DNA from: Morinoia aosen
Taxonomy: Eukaryota; Arthropoda; Malacostraca; Amphipoda; Talitridae
DNA length: 64,000 bases
Assembly: GCA_030386875.1 (NCBI GenBank)
Contig: CM059559.1
Span: forward strand, 2,787,177-2,851,176
Direction: 5' to 3'
The notes below the pieces were generated by a model that had not been told where the DNA came from, did no database searches, and saw nothing but the letters and a program-made list of their open reading frames with translations. This document shows positions 12,901 through 22,510 of the stretch, piece by piece (the stretch's first letter is position 1; the number at the start of each line of letters is the position of its first letter). The position numbers and the translations under genes are program-made.

Positions 12901-14337
12901 GGTGCATATATTCCATATCTAGTTTTAATATACTAGTCTGAGTTAAAACACTTATTTTTCTAGTCTTGTTTACAAAGAAGAATGTGTATGCTCTTACAGT
13001 TTAAATATGTTCACCTTCCTGAATTAACTTAGGGTAAATTCTACATAAATTATGCTTCATATAAAATTATTATTATTATATAAGAAAGTTTTAGCTTCCC
13101 TTAACCACGACAAAGATGTTCCAAGAGAGGAAAAAGGAAGGCACCATTTAGTATGGAGTTGAGGGAACGTGGAATCTATGCACAAGGTGCACAGAAACAG
13201 TAAGCTAGGAAAGAAGTTCATGAAACAAGAAAAAAGTTGAAGTAGTAGGTGCTGAAAAACAGGACAGCAGTGAACCAAAAAAAGATGGTTCGTAACAAAA
13301 CAAAAACCTATTTTATTACAACAAAAAGGAAGCCTACCTAGCCTTAAGCTCGGGCCCACACATGGTTCCCCTGGGAGTGCTAATTCCCATAGATACAATA
13401 GTTGTATCCCGTGAGGAGATGCTTCATATAAAAATGAATGGGAAAAGGACATAGCATATGTCCCTTAATGTTCAATAAAAGAAATATTATTTATTACTTT
13501 GTTAAGCTACAATACATGTCTGCATGTTGTATTCAAGTTGTATTGTTTTCCTCCCTTACAATCAAGTAAAATATCAGAAGAAAAATTTATTTTTCTAAAA
13601 TAAGCAATCTTCCATGGTAATAGTAATTTGAAGCATCAAATGTATATATACCAGAGTTAACAATATATTTAGTTTTTGTGATACAATTTCAACATTTCAA
13701 ATGTATACATAATTTTCTTTAGTATTGGTAGAGATTTGTAGACCCAACAACTGTTCAACACATGACTAAACTTTCCATAACTCAACTTAACTTTCCACTG
13801 ACATTTAATAGACCTCATGTGTCTTCCATAAGTTGTTATGACATTCTCTATCCACCAATTTTGGTTTTGATGAAGTTCTAACTGAGCTAAGAATGATAAT
13901 AGACCAAACTCAGAAAAATTGCAGGAAAAAATTGAAAATAATATTGGAAATATTTCTCTTAGCAACGACAGGAGAAAATGTTTTCACATACCATGGCCTA
14001 TTTGCTATGTGCTGTATTCCAAATGAAAATTAGAGATAAACTGTAATTTGTATGCCTCCAATAACAAATATGGTCTCATGGTTAGCTTTTCATTTTATTT
14101 TGATCAAATTTTTGTATTATAATTTACTTATAACACCCATACTAGAGAAATATTAGTTTCCCCACAAATATTACACATTCATGAGATAAACACAAGCTTG
14201 TCACTGACCTCAATAACCTCTCCTTTCTTGAGCTTCTCCTGCACTTGGAACAAACTCATGTAGGAGTTGAAGACAGGCAGGCCCTTCTTGCCAGAGCCGG
14301 GCTGCTGCTTGTTGCTTGCATCACACGTGGCTGACAT
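2689..14337 (-). CDS. DIS3L2: DIS3-like exonuclease 2, seven-exon gene (gene-level entry)
   Basis: DIS3L2 is a processive 3'-5' exoribonuclease of the RNase II/RNB family that degrades oligouridylated RNAs, such as pre-let-7 and other TUTase-tailed RNAs, in the cytoplasm. Joining the coding segments 14337-14209, 11644-11591, 9205-9104, 7704-6074, 5176-5032, 4781-4563 and 3972-2689 gives one open frame of about 1187 residues. Every junction has GT/AG sites and matching phase. Order: a short N-terminus, the first cold-shock domain interrupted by a ~460-residue disordered insert, the second cold-shock domain, the RNB domain with the active-site segment [12 protein letters not shown] (Asp704, 710, 712, 713), and a C-terminal S1 domain. 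There is no N-terminal PIN domain, which separates DIS3L2 from DIS3 and DIS3L1. Human DIS3L2 is 885 residues; the extra length is the insert. A non-coding 5' exon may lie further upstream. Confidence 0.95.
3973..4562 (-). other. DIS3L2 intron 6
   Basis: The intron is bounded by a GT donor at 4562-4561 and an AG acceptor at 3974-3973. It is AT-rich. I see no gene or repeat in it. Confidence 0.85.
4563..4781 (-). CDS. DIS3L2: DIS3L2 coding exon 6 (RNB catalytic core)
   Basis: This exon has 73 codons, residues 688-760. It holds the magnesium-binding active-site segment [18 protein letters not shown]. By alignment, Asp712 corresponds to human Asp391, whose mutation abolishes activity. [15 protein letters not shown] and ATSVYLIDR follow. 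All four aspartates are intact, so the enzyme is predicted to be catalytically competent. The acceptor is TTTTCCTCCCAG and the donor is AGG|GTGAGT, both phase 0. Confidence 0.95.
5032..5176 (-). CDS. DIS3L2: DIS3L2 coding exon 5 (end of cold-shock region)
   Basis: This 145-bp exon starts with the G that completes the split Gly codon, then reads [19 protein letters not shown] and ends at WTIPPE before GAG|GTGAGG. Human DIS3L2 has the equivalent 'L-x-x-x-I-G-x-A-G-E-I-x-x-E' and 'PWTIPPE'. The acceptor is CTTCTTGTTGCAG. Confidence 0.92.
5177..6073 (-). other. DIS3L2 intron 4
   Basis: This 897-bp intron has a GTATGT donor and a GCAG acceptor. Short open frames on both strands have no recognisable content. 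Confidence 0.85.
6074..7704 (-). CDS. DIS3L2: DIS3L2 coding exon 4 (long disordered insert plus start of cold-shock domain 2)
   Basis: This is a 1631-bp exon, residues 96-639. The first ~460 residues are low-complexity: Ala/Pro/Asp/Ser-rich, with a run of basic residues ([13 protein letters not shown], coded near 7450-7488), another basic cluster [20 protein letters not shown] (near 6870-6930), and a Gln/Asn-rich tract before residue 540. From about residue 559 it matches the family again: [31 protein letters not shown] and the [13 protein letters not shown] segment. In human DIS3L2 the same position between 'EEQWK' and 'VVYILEKK' holds a shorter disordered loop. The acceptor is TTTTTTCAG. 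The donor CTTGG|GTATGT splits a Gly codon that exon 5 completes. Confidence 0.92.
8341..9055. repeat. 46-bp / 42-bp minisatellite in DIS3L2 intron 3
   Basis: About eleven tandem copies of a 46-bp unit run from 8341 to about 8835. The unit contains GTCACTAAGCCGGCACAGC, then AGCTGCTGTACCTTCGCC and TCATTGCAG. They are followed by about five copies of a related ~42-bp unit (GTCACAAAGGCCAGCACAGC ... CTCATTCAAG) up to 9055. Units differ by a few bases (AAGCC/AAGTC, CACAGC/AACAGC). Each unit carries the palindrome AGCAGCTGCT. Overlapping open frames such as 8204-8473 are products of the repeat. Confidence 0.95.
9104..9205 (-). CDS. DIS3L2: DIS3L2 coding exon 3 (cold-shock domain 1)
   Basis: This exon has 34 codons, from [10 protein letters not shown] to [10 protein letters not shown]. 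It matches the 'D-I-F-I-x-G-V-x-x-R-N-x-A-L-x-G-D' core of cold-shock domain 1, including [11 protein letters not shown]. The acceptor is GCCGTTGCAG and the donor is AAG|GTGAGG, both phase 0. Only 48 bp of intron separates the donor from the minisatellite at 8341-9055. Confidence 0.92.
9497..9835 (+). repeat. Dispersed ~340-bp repeat, copy 1 (diverged)
   Basis: It shares with the copies at 9893, 11952, 13083 and 57437 the ordered motifs GAATCTATGCA, AAACAGTA, TTTATGAAACAAGA, GGTGAAAAACA, CAGCAGTGAAC and AACAAAAAGAA. It ends in a GGGGGAGCACAAATTCC / GATACAC / GTTATCCCC hairpin region. It lies in DIS3L2 intron 2. No coding capacity was seen. Confidence 0.75.
9893..10230 (+). repeat. Dispersed ~340-bp repeat, copy 2
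   Basis: It is highly similar to the copy at 13083-13425 (shared AAGTTTTAGC, AGGCACCATTTAGTATGGAG, AAGAAGTTCATGAAACAAGA and GGTGCTGAAAAACAGGACAG). Its right end is degraded relative to copies 4 and 5. Same orientation as all other copies. Lies in DIS3L2 intron 2. Confidence 0.8.
10231..11590 (-). other. Remainder of DIS3L2 intron 2
   Basis: AT-rich sequence without a recognised gene, apart from the repeat copies listed to its left. The segment near 11370-11580 is more GC-rich but has no supported open frame. Confidence 0.7.
11591..11644 (-). CDS. DIS3L2: DIS3L2 coding exon 2 (cold-shock domain 1)
   Basis: This is a 54-bp exon encoding 18 residues, [18 protein letters not shown], between a GTGCAG acceptor and a CCG|GTAATT donor. 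'[15 protein letters not shown]' is a hallmark of the first cold-shock domain of DIS3L2. Both junctions are phase 0. The exon is too short to be found as an open frame on its own, and was located by homology and splice sites. Confidence 0.9.
11952..12255 (+). repeat. Dispersed ~340-bp repeat, copy 3 (diverged)
   Basis: It shares CTCTAGCCACCACAAAGGTA, CCAAGAGAGGAAGGTACTAT, TTTAGTGTGGAATGAAGG, AAACAAGACAAAAATTGAAG and TAACAAAAAGAAGGTCTACC with the other copies, but lacks the terminal hairpin. Lies in DIS3L2 intron 1. Confidence 0.65.
13083..13425 (+). repeat. Dispersed ~340-bp repeat, copy 4 (best preserved)
   Basis: This is the most complete copy, ending in CCCCTGGGAG, then a perfect 7-bp-arm hairpin GATACAATAGTTGTATC at 13392-13408, then CCGTGAGG. 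It is nearly identical to copy 2 over its first ~250 bp. Lies in DIS3L2 intron 1. No target-site duplication was established. Confidence 0.8.
13430..14208 (-). other. DIS3L2 intron 1, 5' part
   Basis: AT-rich intronic sequence up to the exon 1 donor at 14208-14207. The short minus-strand frame 13669-13965 has no recognisable domain. Confidence 0.7.
14209..14337 (-). CDS. DIS3L2: DIS3L2 coding exon 1 (N-terminus)
   Basis: This exon encodes 43 residues from [12 protein letters not shown] to KLKKGEVIE, ending in a GAG|GTCAGT donor. The segment [18 protein letters not shown] matches the family's N-terminal 'F-x-x-Y-M-S ... L-K-x-G' stretch that leads into cold-shock domain 1. The ATG at 14337 follows a pyrimidine-rich CCTTGTCCCCAG, so the exon may begin at 14341 as an internal exon whose upstream partner is 5' UTR. 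The start is chosen because the conserved part begins shortly after it and no better upstream ATG was found. An additional N-terminal exon cannot be excluded. Confidence 0.8.
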
Positions 14338-14341
14338 CCTC

Positions 14342-15070
14342 CTGGGGACAAGGCATAAACTTTTATCAACTCATTACTTCCTATATTAACCAACTATGGC
14401 TTCCCTATACAGTGCTCATAATCGACAAATTACTTGCTGCATCACACTTCACCTTCCATGGCTTCACTGTAGTGTTCAAAATCAGAATGTATTTTGTTCT
14501 CCAGATTTCCTCCCATTTGGCACGCATGTGTACCACTACGTCCATGAGTTATGTACCCTGTGGTACGTATGTACCACATCGTTGTCACAGGTGTAATTGC
14601 AATAATGGTTTTCTTCCCACCTAAACACACCTACCATGATAACGTCTCATAGAAAATTAAAGTTATCACTAATGAACTGTAACCCTTATTAAAGTAATAG
14701 GATCATCCTTCTGCTTATCCAAGCTGAAAGTTAGTTCTGTTGTAACCTTTTGTAACATTATCAAAAGGTTTACTTGACTCTACAGCAATGAATTTTCAAC
14801 GAAATTCAACCAATATTTGAATTTTATTCAAGATCTGAAATCATTCCCAAGGGCTGAGTTTCAAACAATTTCAATTGTTGTAGCTACCAGGTTAGATTTC
14901 TGTAAATCAGCTTGAAGCTTTTACCACCAACAGTACAGCTCTCATGGCATGAATAGTTCAAAGAGCCAAAGCTCTAATGGCAAATGAACATTCCACTTGT
15001 CTATAGCTGATGAAAGGTGACTCTCTTTCTGACTTAGCCAGTCTCTATAGTATAATAGCATAAGATACAC
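14342..15070. other. Region upstream of DIS3L2 exon 1
   Basis: It would contain the DIS3L2 promoter or an upstream intron with a 5' UTR exon. I cannot identify a TATA box, an initiator or a CpG-rich island with confidence. No supported open frame. Confidence 0.5.
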
Positions 15071-15074
15071 AACC

Positions 15075-15210
15075 CCATCATAAATGACAAACCCCTTGAA
15101 CCATCATAAATGAAACCCTGGAACCATCATAAATGAAACCCTGGAACCATCATAAATGAAACCCTGGAACCATCATAAATGAAACCCTGGAACCATCATA
15201 AATGAAACTC
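15075..15210. repeat. 23-bp tandem repeat
   Basis: About five or six copies of a unit containing AACCATCATAAATGAAACCC (23-bp period) occur here. The inner copies are nearly identical and the outer ones degraded. Confidence 0.9.
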
Positions 15211-15720
15211 ATTAAATATGAACTTTTCATTGAAGCATTCAGAAAATTTAAAAATGTAAGTGATTTCCTAATGTTCTTCAGAGAGGATGGTGGTTAAAAC
15301 GTTGACTACGGAGTGGGACAAATGTGAACCACTAGGTAAATTGTTCAGACAGGCACCAATATCAATGAAAAACATTTCAAACTATTTCGCTGTTTTTGAA
15401 AGAATTTTATCATCAAGAAAATATTATTGAGCACATATTTTGTACATTTCTTAGAAAGGATGGAAACTCATTCCATCAGGTAAGTCAATTTCCCCAGTCT
15501 TCTTTTCACAAGCTAACCAAATCAACCTTACGACCCACGCAATCGTAGTCACATAGTCAACGTGTGAATATAGGGTTCAAACAAGGAATGTGACGTTGAA
15601 TGATTATTCAGTAGACCTTGTTATTCAATCTCATATTTTATCAAACTTCTACACCACTTTCATTCAGAGATAAATTTAAAGGAAACTGATTAAGAGTATT
15701 ACAAGTTAGAGTCTATTTGG

Positions 15721-16554
15721 GTACTTTGTAATTTATTATTAGCCAACCCCAAGGAGCCTGAACCCACTTCTAGGATGTTATAGTTAACACAGTAAAGGTT
15801 ATCACCCGAAAATATTACGTTATAAAAATATATTAAATCTGCGGTATTCACTCCTACAGTTTCTCTAATGTTCTACGGTGGCTGTCATATTAAAACTGGT
15901 GTCAACTGTATATCCATTTAAGTCTTCACTATTCTAGCCCCCCTCACATTTTTGGGTGATAACCTTTATTGCGTTATTATCACAACACAGTATCCTCTTC
16001 TTTGGAACTAAACTTGGAACTCAATACCTGCAGAGATCCATGAAAGTAATTCTTACAAGGTATTCAAAAAAAATCTTGAGTCTCACTTCCTATCAGATTA
16101 CTAGTCGTGTAAGATCACGAGTCAAACCTTGTCCCCTACATAACTGGTCCTAATAATGTAATTTGCCTTGGTTAACTTTGCCGATCTTCAGTCTGTTCTT
16201 GAAAGGTTTGTCGAATATACTGTTAAATCTAGTCCATATGAACTATATTGTGAAATGAAGTATCTAATTTCGAGTTAATTATCTCATTGATCAGTCTAAT
16301 GCGTCTCTAGTTTAAGTGAATTAGGTTAAACATTATTGTACTCCTAAAACTAACCTTGGTGGTAGGATGCCCTAGAAGTCACTGAACTTATTCGGGCCCA
16401 CAGGTAGCTATACTCAAATTTGACCATTGTACTAGACTTAAGAAACATTTTATCCCTGTATCACCTGTGGTAAATAAATTGTTTAAATTAACCAATAGAT
16501 CCTAGAAGTGGGTTCAGCCTCCGTGGGGTCGGCAAATAATAAATTACAGTGTAC
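15721..16554. mobile_element. MITE-like element with ~65-bp terminal inverted repeats
   Basis: The left end (15721-15788) and the reverse complement of the right end (16488-16554) match over about 65 bp with few differences. Both contain TGTAATTTATTATT, then CTGAACCCACTTCTAGGAT. The interior (about 700 bp) has no transposase-like frame, so this is a non-autonomous DNA-transposon candidate. An internal inverted pair (GGTTATCACCC near 15798 and GGGTGATAACC near 15954) adds secondary structure. The outermost GTAC occurs at both ends, and may be part of the inverted repeat or a 4-bp duplication. No superfamily is assigned. Confidence 0.7.
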
Positions 16555-16589
16555 TAAAAGGCACTCTTAACAGATCAATGGCATAACAA

Positions 16590-19500
16590 CTAAACCTACC
16601 GCTCTAACTTTTGAAATACTCATTTGCCACAAAAAGTGTATAGAAAAGAAGTAGTTTATTTTGATGTTATTACCCTGATAAAGGCAACACAAATTCGAAA
16701 ATAGATTAGTAGCCGTTTATTTGAGCGCATTCGTCATCAAAGACAAAAATTAACATACCGCTATAACTCGTTAAATACTCACTTGCCACCCAAAGTGCAT
16801 AGAAGAAAAATTGTTTATTTCGATCTAATTAATTATGTTTAGGCAGCAAAATTTGGAAAATTGATGATTGTCCTCTCCTTCATAAATACCGAAGTATTTT
16901 CAATGGTCAAAATGCAGTTAAGGGGATCCATCAAAATTAATAATTTTATTCCAAAGAATCACTAAAGGAACCCATTTAAGAACGTTTTACACGAATGACA
17001 TTCTGCTCGCTGATACGTTATTTTCGAATTATTGAACTTTGAAGTTGGCTTTTGCGCGCCAAGCTAAATTTAATTAACAGAAGCTAACCCCCTATTATAA
17101 ACGTAAACAGGTTGGGTCGTGTCACAGTTCTTCTAGTGAAAATTTTAAATAAAGGTCCTAACCTACCCATTAGGGTGACATCCGCAATTGTGTTTACATC
17201 AGCTCCAAGATGGCAGCCACCGTCACTTGCCTAACCCATCCAAAATGGGTGGGTTAGAACCTTTATTTATAATTTTCACTAGAAGAACTGTGGCTCCCTC
17301 TCACGACCCAACCTGTTTACGTTTGTAATAGGGGGTTAGCTTCCATTATTAATTAAATTCTGCTCGGCGCGCTAGCTGCGCTGTTGGAACATCCTTTCCT
17401 TTGGCGCACAAAAGCCAACTTCAAAGTTGAATAATTTAAAAATAACGCATCAGCGAGCAGACTGTCATTCTTCTACAACGTTTTTAAATGGGTTCCTTTA
17501 GTGATTCTTTGAAATAAAATTATTAATTTTGGTGGATAACCTAAAATACATATTGACCAATCTTTCTTTGGTAAATGTGTAGCGTTGGTCAGTAATAGAT
17601 TTTCCAGTTTTCGGTGTCTAATCTTGGTTAATAAGATCAAAATAAACAAGTTTTCTGCTATGCACTTTCCGTTGGAAATAAATACTTAAGGAGTTATAGC
17701 GGTAAATAAGTTACCGCAACTCCAGTGTTTGAAGCAGAAAGAAATTCATCGATCTCATGGTACGGCATCACTGCAATGAAGTCACGTTTTCAGCGCGATT
17801 TTCATCAAGACGAGACGAAACCAAACCTACCGCTATACTTCATTAAATACTCATTTGATGAAAAAAGTGTCTGCAAGAAAAGTTGTTTATTTCAATGTTA
17901 TTACCATGATTCCAGAAACAAAAATTCGAAAATCGACGAGTAGCTGTTTATTCAGTAAATCTGAAGGATATGACAGTAATCGGTTTTTCACTTTTCGGTG
18001 GTTACACCTAATGAATTGAATCAAAGTAAACAAGTTTTCTTCTATGCACTTTCCCTCTAAAATGATATTATGAGTTAAAGCCGTAGGTTTAGTTTCGTCT
18101 TTGATGACGGATGCGCTAGAATAAACAGCTACTAATCGATTTTTTAATTTTTGTTGCTTGAATCATGGTAATAACATCAAAATGAACTACTTTTCTTGTA
18201 TTCACTTTTTGCGGCAAATGAGTATTTAATGAGCTATAGCGGTAGGTTTGGTTTCGTCTTTGATGACGAGAGCGCAGGAAGCAAAATTCCACTGCAGTGT
18301 TGCCGTTCTTCGTGATCAATGAATTTCTCTCCGCTTCAAACACTGGAGTTTTGATAAGTAATTTACAGCTATAACTAATAAAATACCCATTTCAGACAGA
18401 AAGTGCACAGAAGAAAACTTGTTTATTTCGATTGAATTAACTATGTTTAGGCATTGAAATTTACAAATTTGATTACTGTCATCTCCTTCAGATTTGCTGT
18501 TCATTCATGCGCATTTGTTATCGAAGACAAAACCAAACTTAACGCCATAACTCGTTAAATACTCATTTCCGACGGAAAGTGTATAGAAGCAAAAGGTAAA
18601 TCTGAAGGAGATGACAGTTGATGATTTTGTAAATTTTGATGCCTTAGCATAGTTAATTAGATCGAAATAAACAAGTTTTCTTCTATGCACTTTTTGTCTC
18701 AAATGAGTATTTTATTAGTTATAGCGGTAAATGACTTACCGCAACTTCCGTCTTTGAAGCGGAAAGAAATTCTTTGATCGAGTTGTATGGCAATACTGCA
18801 ATGGCGTCTCGCTTCCAGCGCTCTGTCTTGAAAGACGAAATCAAACCTACCGCTATACCTCGTTAAATACTCATTTGACGAAAAAAGTGTATAGAAGAAA
18901 AGTTGTTTATTTCGATGTTATTACCATGTTTCAAGCAACAAAAATTTGAAAAACAATGAGTAGCTGTTTATTCGAGCGCATTCGTCATCAATGACGAAAC
19001 TAAACTTACCGCTATAAATCGTAAAATACTCATTTGAAACGAAAAGTGCATGGAAGAAAACTTGTTTATTTTGATTCAATTAATTAGGTTCAGGCACCAA
19101 AAAGTGGAATATCGACAACTGTCATCTCCTTCAGATTTACCAAGAAAAATTGGTCAATATTAACTTTAATGTTGTCAACAATTTTCACATTTCTGTTGCA
19201 AAGAATCAATAATGGAACACATTTATAAAAACGTTTTACATGAACCACATTCTACTTGCTGATGTTTTTTTTTTAATTATTTAACTTTGAAGTTGGCTTT
19301 TGAATGCCAAGGCAGCAAGCGTGATACGCGTAATTCAATTAATAAGGGAAGCTAATTTCCTATTACAAACATCAAGAGGTTAGGTCATAAGGGGGAGCCA
19401 CAGTTCTTCTAGTGAAAATTATAAATGAAGGTTTCTAGTGACGTCAGTTTACGTCAACTCCAACGCCGGCCACTCTTTACACAAAATGGCGGCCGCCATC

Positions 19501-19900
19501 TTGAAGTTGATGTAAACAGACGTCACTAGAAACCTTTATTTAAAATTTTCACAAGAAGAACTGTGGCTCCCCCTAACCACCCAACCTCTTTACGTGTGTT
19601 ATAGGGGGTTAGCTTACGTTTCTATTGAAAAACAATGACTGCTTTTGTGCAAATAAGGCCATTCAGGAGCGGCATTTATATAACTTTAAACTTAAATAAC
19701 TCGAAAACCAAGCATTTGCAAGCATATTGTCATTCATGTAAAACCTTTTAAAATTGACTATATTATCTACCTATGGCCTTGAAATTATGAAAATAGTTAA
19801 CATTAAAGTACATATTGACCAAAAAAATTGTTTATTTAGAACTAATTATCCATTTCTAGGCACCGAAAAGTGGAAAATTGATGACTGACCAACGCTAAAC
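16590..19900. repeat. Complex of nested foldback repeats (two related units plus inverted fragments)
   Basis: Unit A spans about 16590-17705 and unit B about 18840-19900, in the same order. Each has an outer module (CCGCTATAACTCGTTAAATA ... GTGCATAGAAGAAAA ... TTGTTTATTTCGAT) and an inner foldback. In unit A the arms 16760-17165 and 17240-17705 are inverted copies; for example GTTCTTCTAGTGAAAATT near 17126 and its complement near 17271, and CACTAAAGGAACCCATTTAA near 16963 with its complement near 17480. Unit B has arms meeting at a perfect centre, GGCGGCCGCC, near 19490. Inverted outer modules fill 17700-18840, centred near 18030. No transposase frame is seen. Confidence 0.8.
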
Positions 19901-22400
19901 ATTTACCCTTTTGTTTCTAGTTAGAAATGAGTTCAGACATAACATTGGTGACATCTCATAGCAATAGTTGGCCCAGGCCAGGCCAAATGTTAACACTCAT
20001 GATTAATCACCTTGCCCTAAACAGAATTGGATTACAATGGCCAGCCACCAGAACATGCTTGATATCTCAAAGTGTCATAGTTAGGGGTACTTTATTCTTA
20101 ACTTGGTATAAAAACTAAAATCGCCTGAAGTTTAAGAAAATACTCAAAATAGTGTGCTTCTATGAGCATGTACTTCTACAACATATCAAAATAACTAAAA
20201 AACCATGCTTTTGAAAAGCTCTCGAGTTATTCTACAAACTGCGGTAAAAAGGAAGAACTATAACACAAGTTCTCAGCGATAATAAATTTCACATCCAATA
20301 ATTAGGTAATTCCTTTAGATGTGGTAGCATTTCTTCCATGCTACCAGGTAATACTTGAGAATAGCCTGAGTGTCTTGATAAACTATCACAAAGACTGAAA
20401 ATATATTCGATCTTTCACGTTTTAGAGCGTTGAATAATATCATTGACAATGCAACTATTTGGTCTTCTCATTTATCATGTCATCAGCCTCTTAGACAATG
20501 GTGCAACAGCGCGGCTTGAGAATTTTAGCTTTCAATAGCCTTCATTCTAAAAACAGCAAGAAAAAACCTGAAATCATGAATACACACCTTGAATAATTCT
20601 GCCAGCTATTGTTACTGAAAATAACATGAGAAAGTTAGAATCTTCCACGCGTTCTATCGACACTGCAACGAGAACGAACGGAGCTTTACAGAGGAAAGTA
20701 GCACAAACTTCTTCTTTCTTGTCAGCTGTGCGTCAAGTAAAAGGAAAAGAGAAACGAGAGTTCCGTGAGATACCATTTATGCTACCATTGCGTTTCGCTG
20801 GGTTTTATAGCTTTATTTCATAATTTTTCACAACTAAATTGTTCTCAAATATTGATTTTCATTAAAATCAGACTATTACATCTATACTGTAACATAGCGT
20901 AATCGGTCCATGCAATGCTTTACCCTCTGGAAACAGGTGCTAAATTATTTCTAATACTGTAATAAGCTCCTAAATCTGATTGATCAGAACAGACAAAGAA
21001 ATTTTCCGAAATAGAAAGTCACACACGATTTTGGTTGCTGAAATTTTTCATGAACGTTTGAGAAGCATGAACTTGTACCTTTCTTTGAATATACATTTGT
21101 CATGTGAATCTTCACATCACATCGTTTAACACGCGTCTGAATATACTATATAAATCAAAATTGCATCTTTTTTGAGTATTTAAAATTATTCTTCCATTTT
21201 TATCGACGACACACGAATTCATGCATCTGAAGCACCACAAACCCCATAGAATAATAATTATAAACTCTGTGAAAGACAACTTTAGTCAAGGACAATTCAG
21301 TTGTCGCTTTGGTAATTCTGTCAAAGTTAATTTTGTGACAATGCAATGATGAGTTCGTGGTAGTAGCAGTAAAAATTCAAGCTTTCCAGTTCATCATTAT
21401 TTCACACACTGTCGTGTTAATGGTTTCAAATTGAGGTTGTTCTACCCCACCACGGTAAATAAATCTATAAACACTCACGCTAGTAATATAATTTCAGTTC
21501 GCTTATTTTGCACTCCATAAATAGGCGCTAATAAACTCATTATTATTTTCGAAACATAACAGAGCACGAGAAATTGCACTTAGGACCTAAATAATACAAA
21601 ATAAACGTTAGATAACCCTGCAGAACTGAAGCACATGTCCTTAGTGTCGTATACCATTGAACGCTATGAGTTTGATAATGCCAATTTAAACAATTTTACG
21701 TTCTATGATTTATGTAAATGTGAATAATGCCATCCAATAATATTGGGTAAGATCTAATTCGAATTCACGACTACTAAAGATGCAATAATGTTGATAAGGG
21801 CAAACTTGAACATCGTGACAGCAATTTATTCAACGGACAGCCATTGCAATTGGATGTTAGAGCAAACACCGTAATGAACGTTTAATTCAAACAGATACAT
21901 TACTTTTAACATTTTAAATTATATTTCTTAGAAAACTCAATCAAGAGCATTTGTTTTAGTGACCTGTATTTAAATTATCCAGTAAACACTCATTCAAACG
22001 CAAATTGAAATGAAATTGAAACCACTGTACTAAAGACTCGCGTTTGTTACATAGTTTTATCAACTTTATGTTGCCATTGAAATTGTTGGAAAACTGAAAT
22101 TGATAATGGCTTAGTATATATGGTGGCTTTTGACTAGCAGAGTAAACTCATTTTTTACGCACAGAAACATGAACGGTGTTCAGTGTTTCCTCTGTTTAGA
22201 GCCACCCTCATAGCGTCAAACTATCAATAATTTTTCCGCTCGGATTTCTAAGCTACAAACCATCGATTCGAACAGTAGATTTTATTTTGGAAAATCTTTC
22301 CGAATATAAGGTTCAAGTGCTATCTAGCAAATACGTGTGGTCTAAAAACTACTTTCCCTTTTTGATTCCAGTGATCACCTTTGAATTCATTTTGTCCATT
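19901..22400. other. AT-rich intergenic sequence
   Basis: No frame longer than about 65 codons and no repeat of note. I see nothing to annotate. Confidence 0.6.
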
Positions 22401-22404
22401 TTTA

Positions 22405-22446
22405 ACGTATATATATATATATGTATATATATTTATATATATATAG

Positions 22447-22507
<61 letters not shown>
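22405..22507. repeat. (TA)n microsatellite
   Basis: Alternating TA over about 100 bp, interrupted by TATGTATA, TTTATATA and an AGTCTGA segment near 22445. The right-hand pure run is about 55 bp. Confidence 0.97.
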
Positions 22508-22509
<2 letters not shown>

Positions 22510-22510
<1 letters not shown>

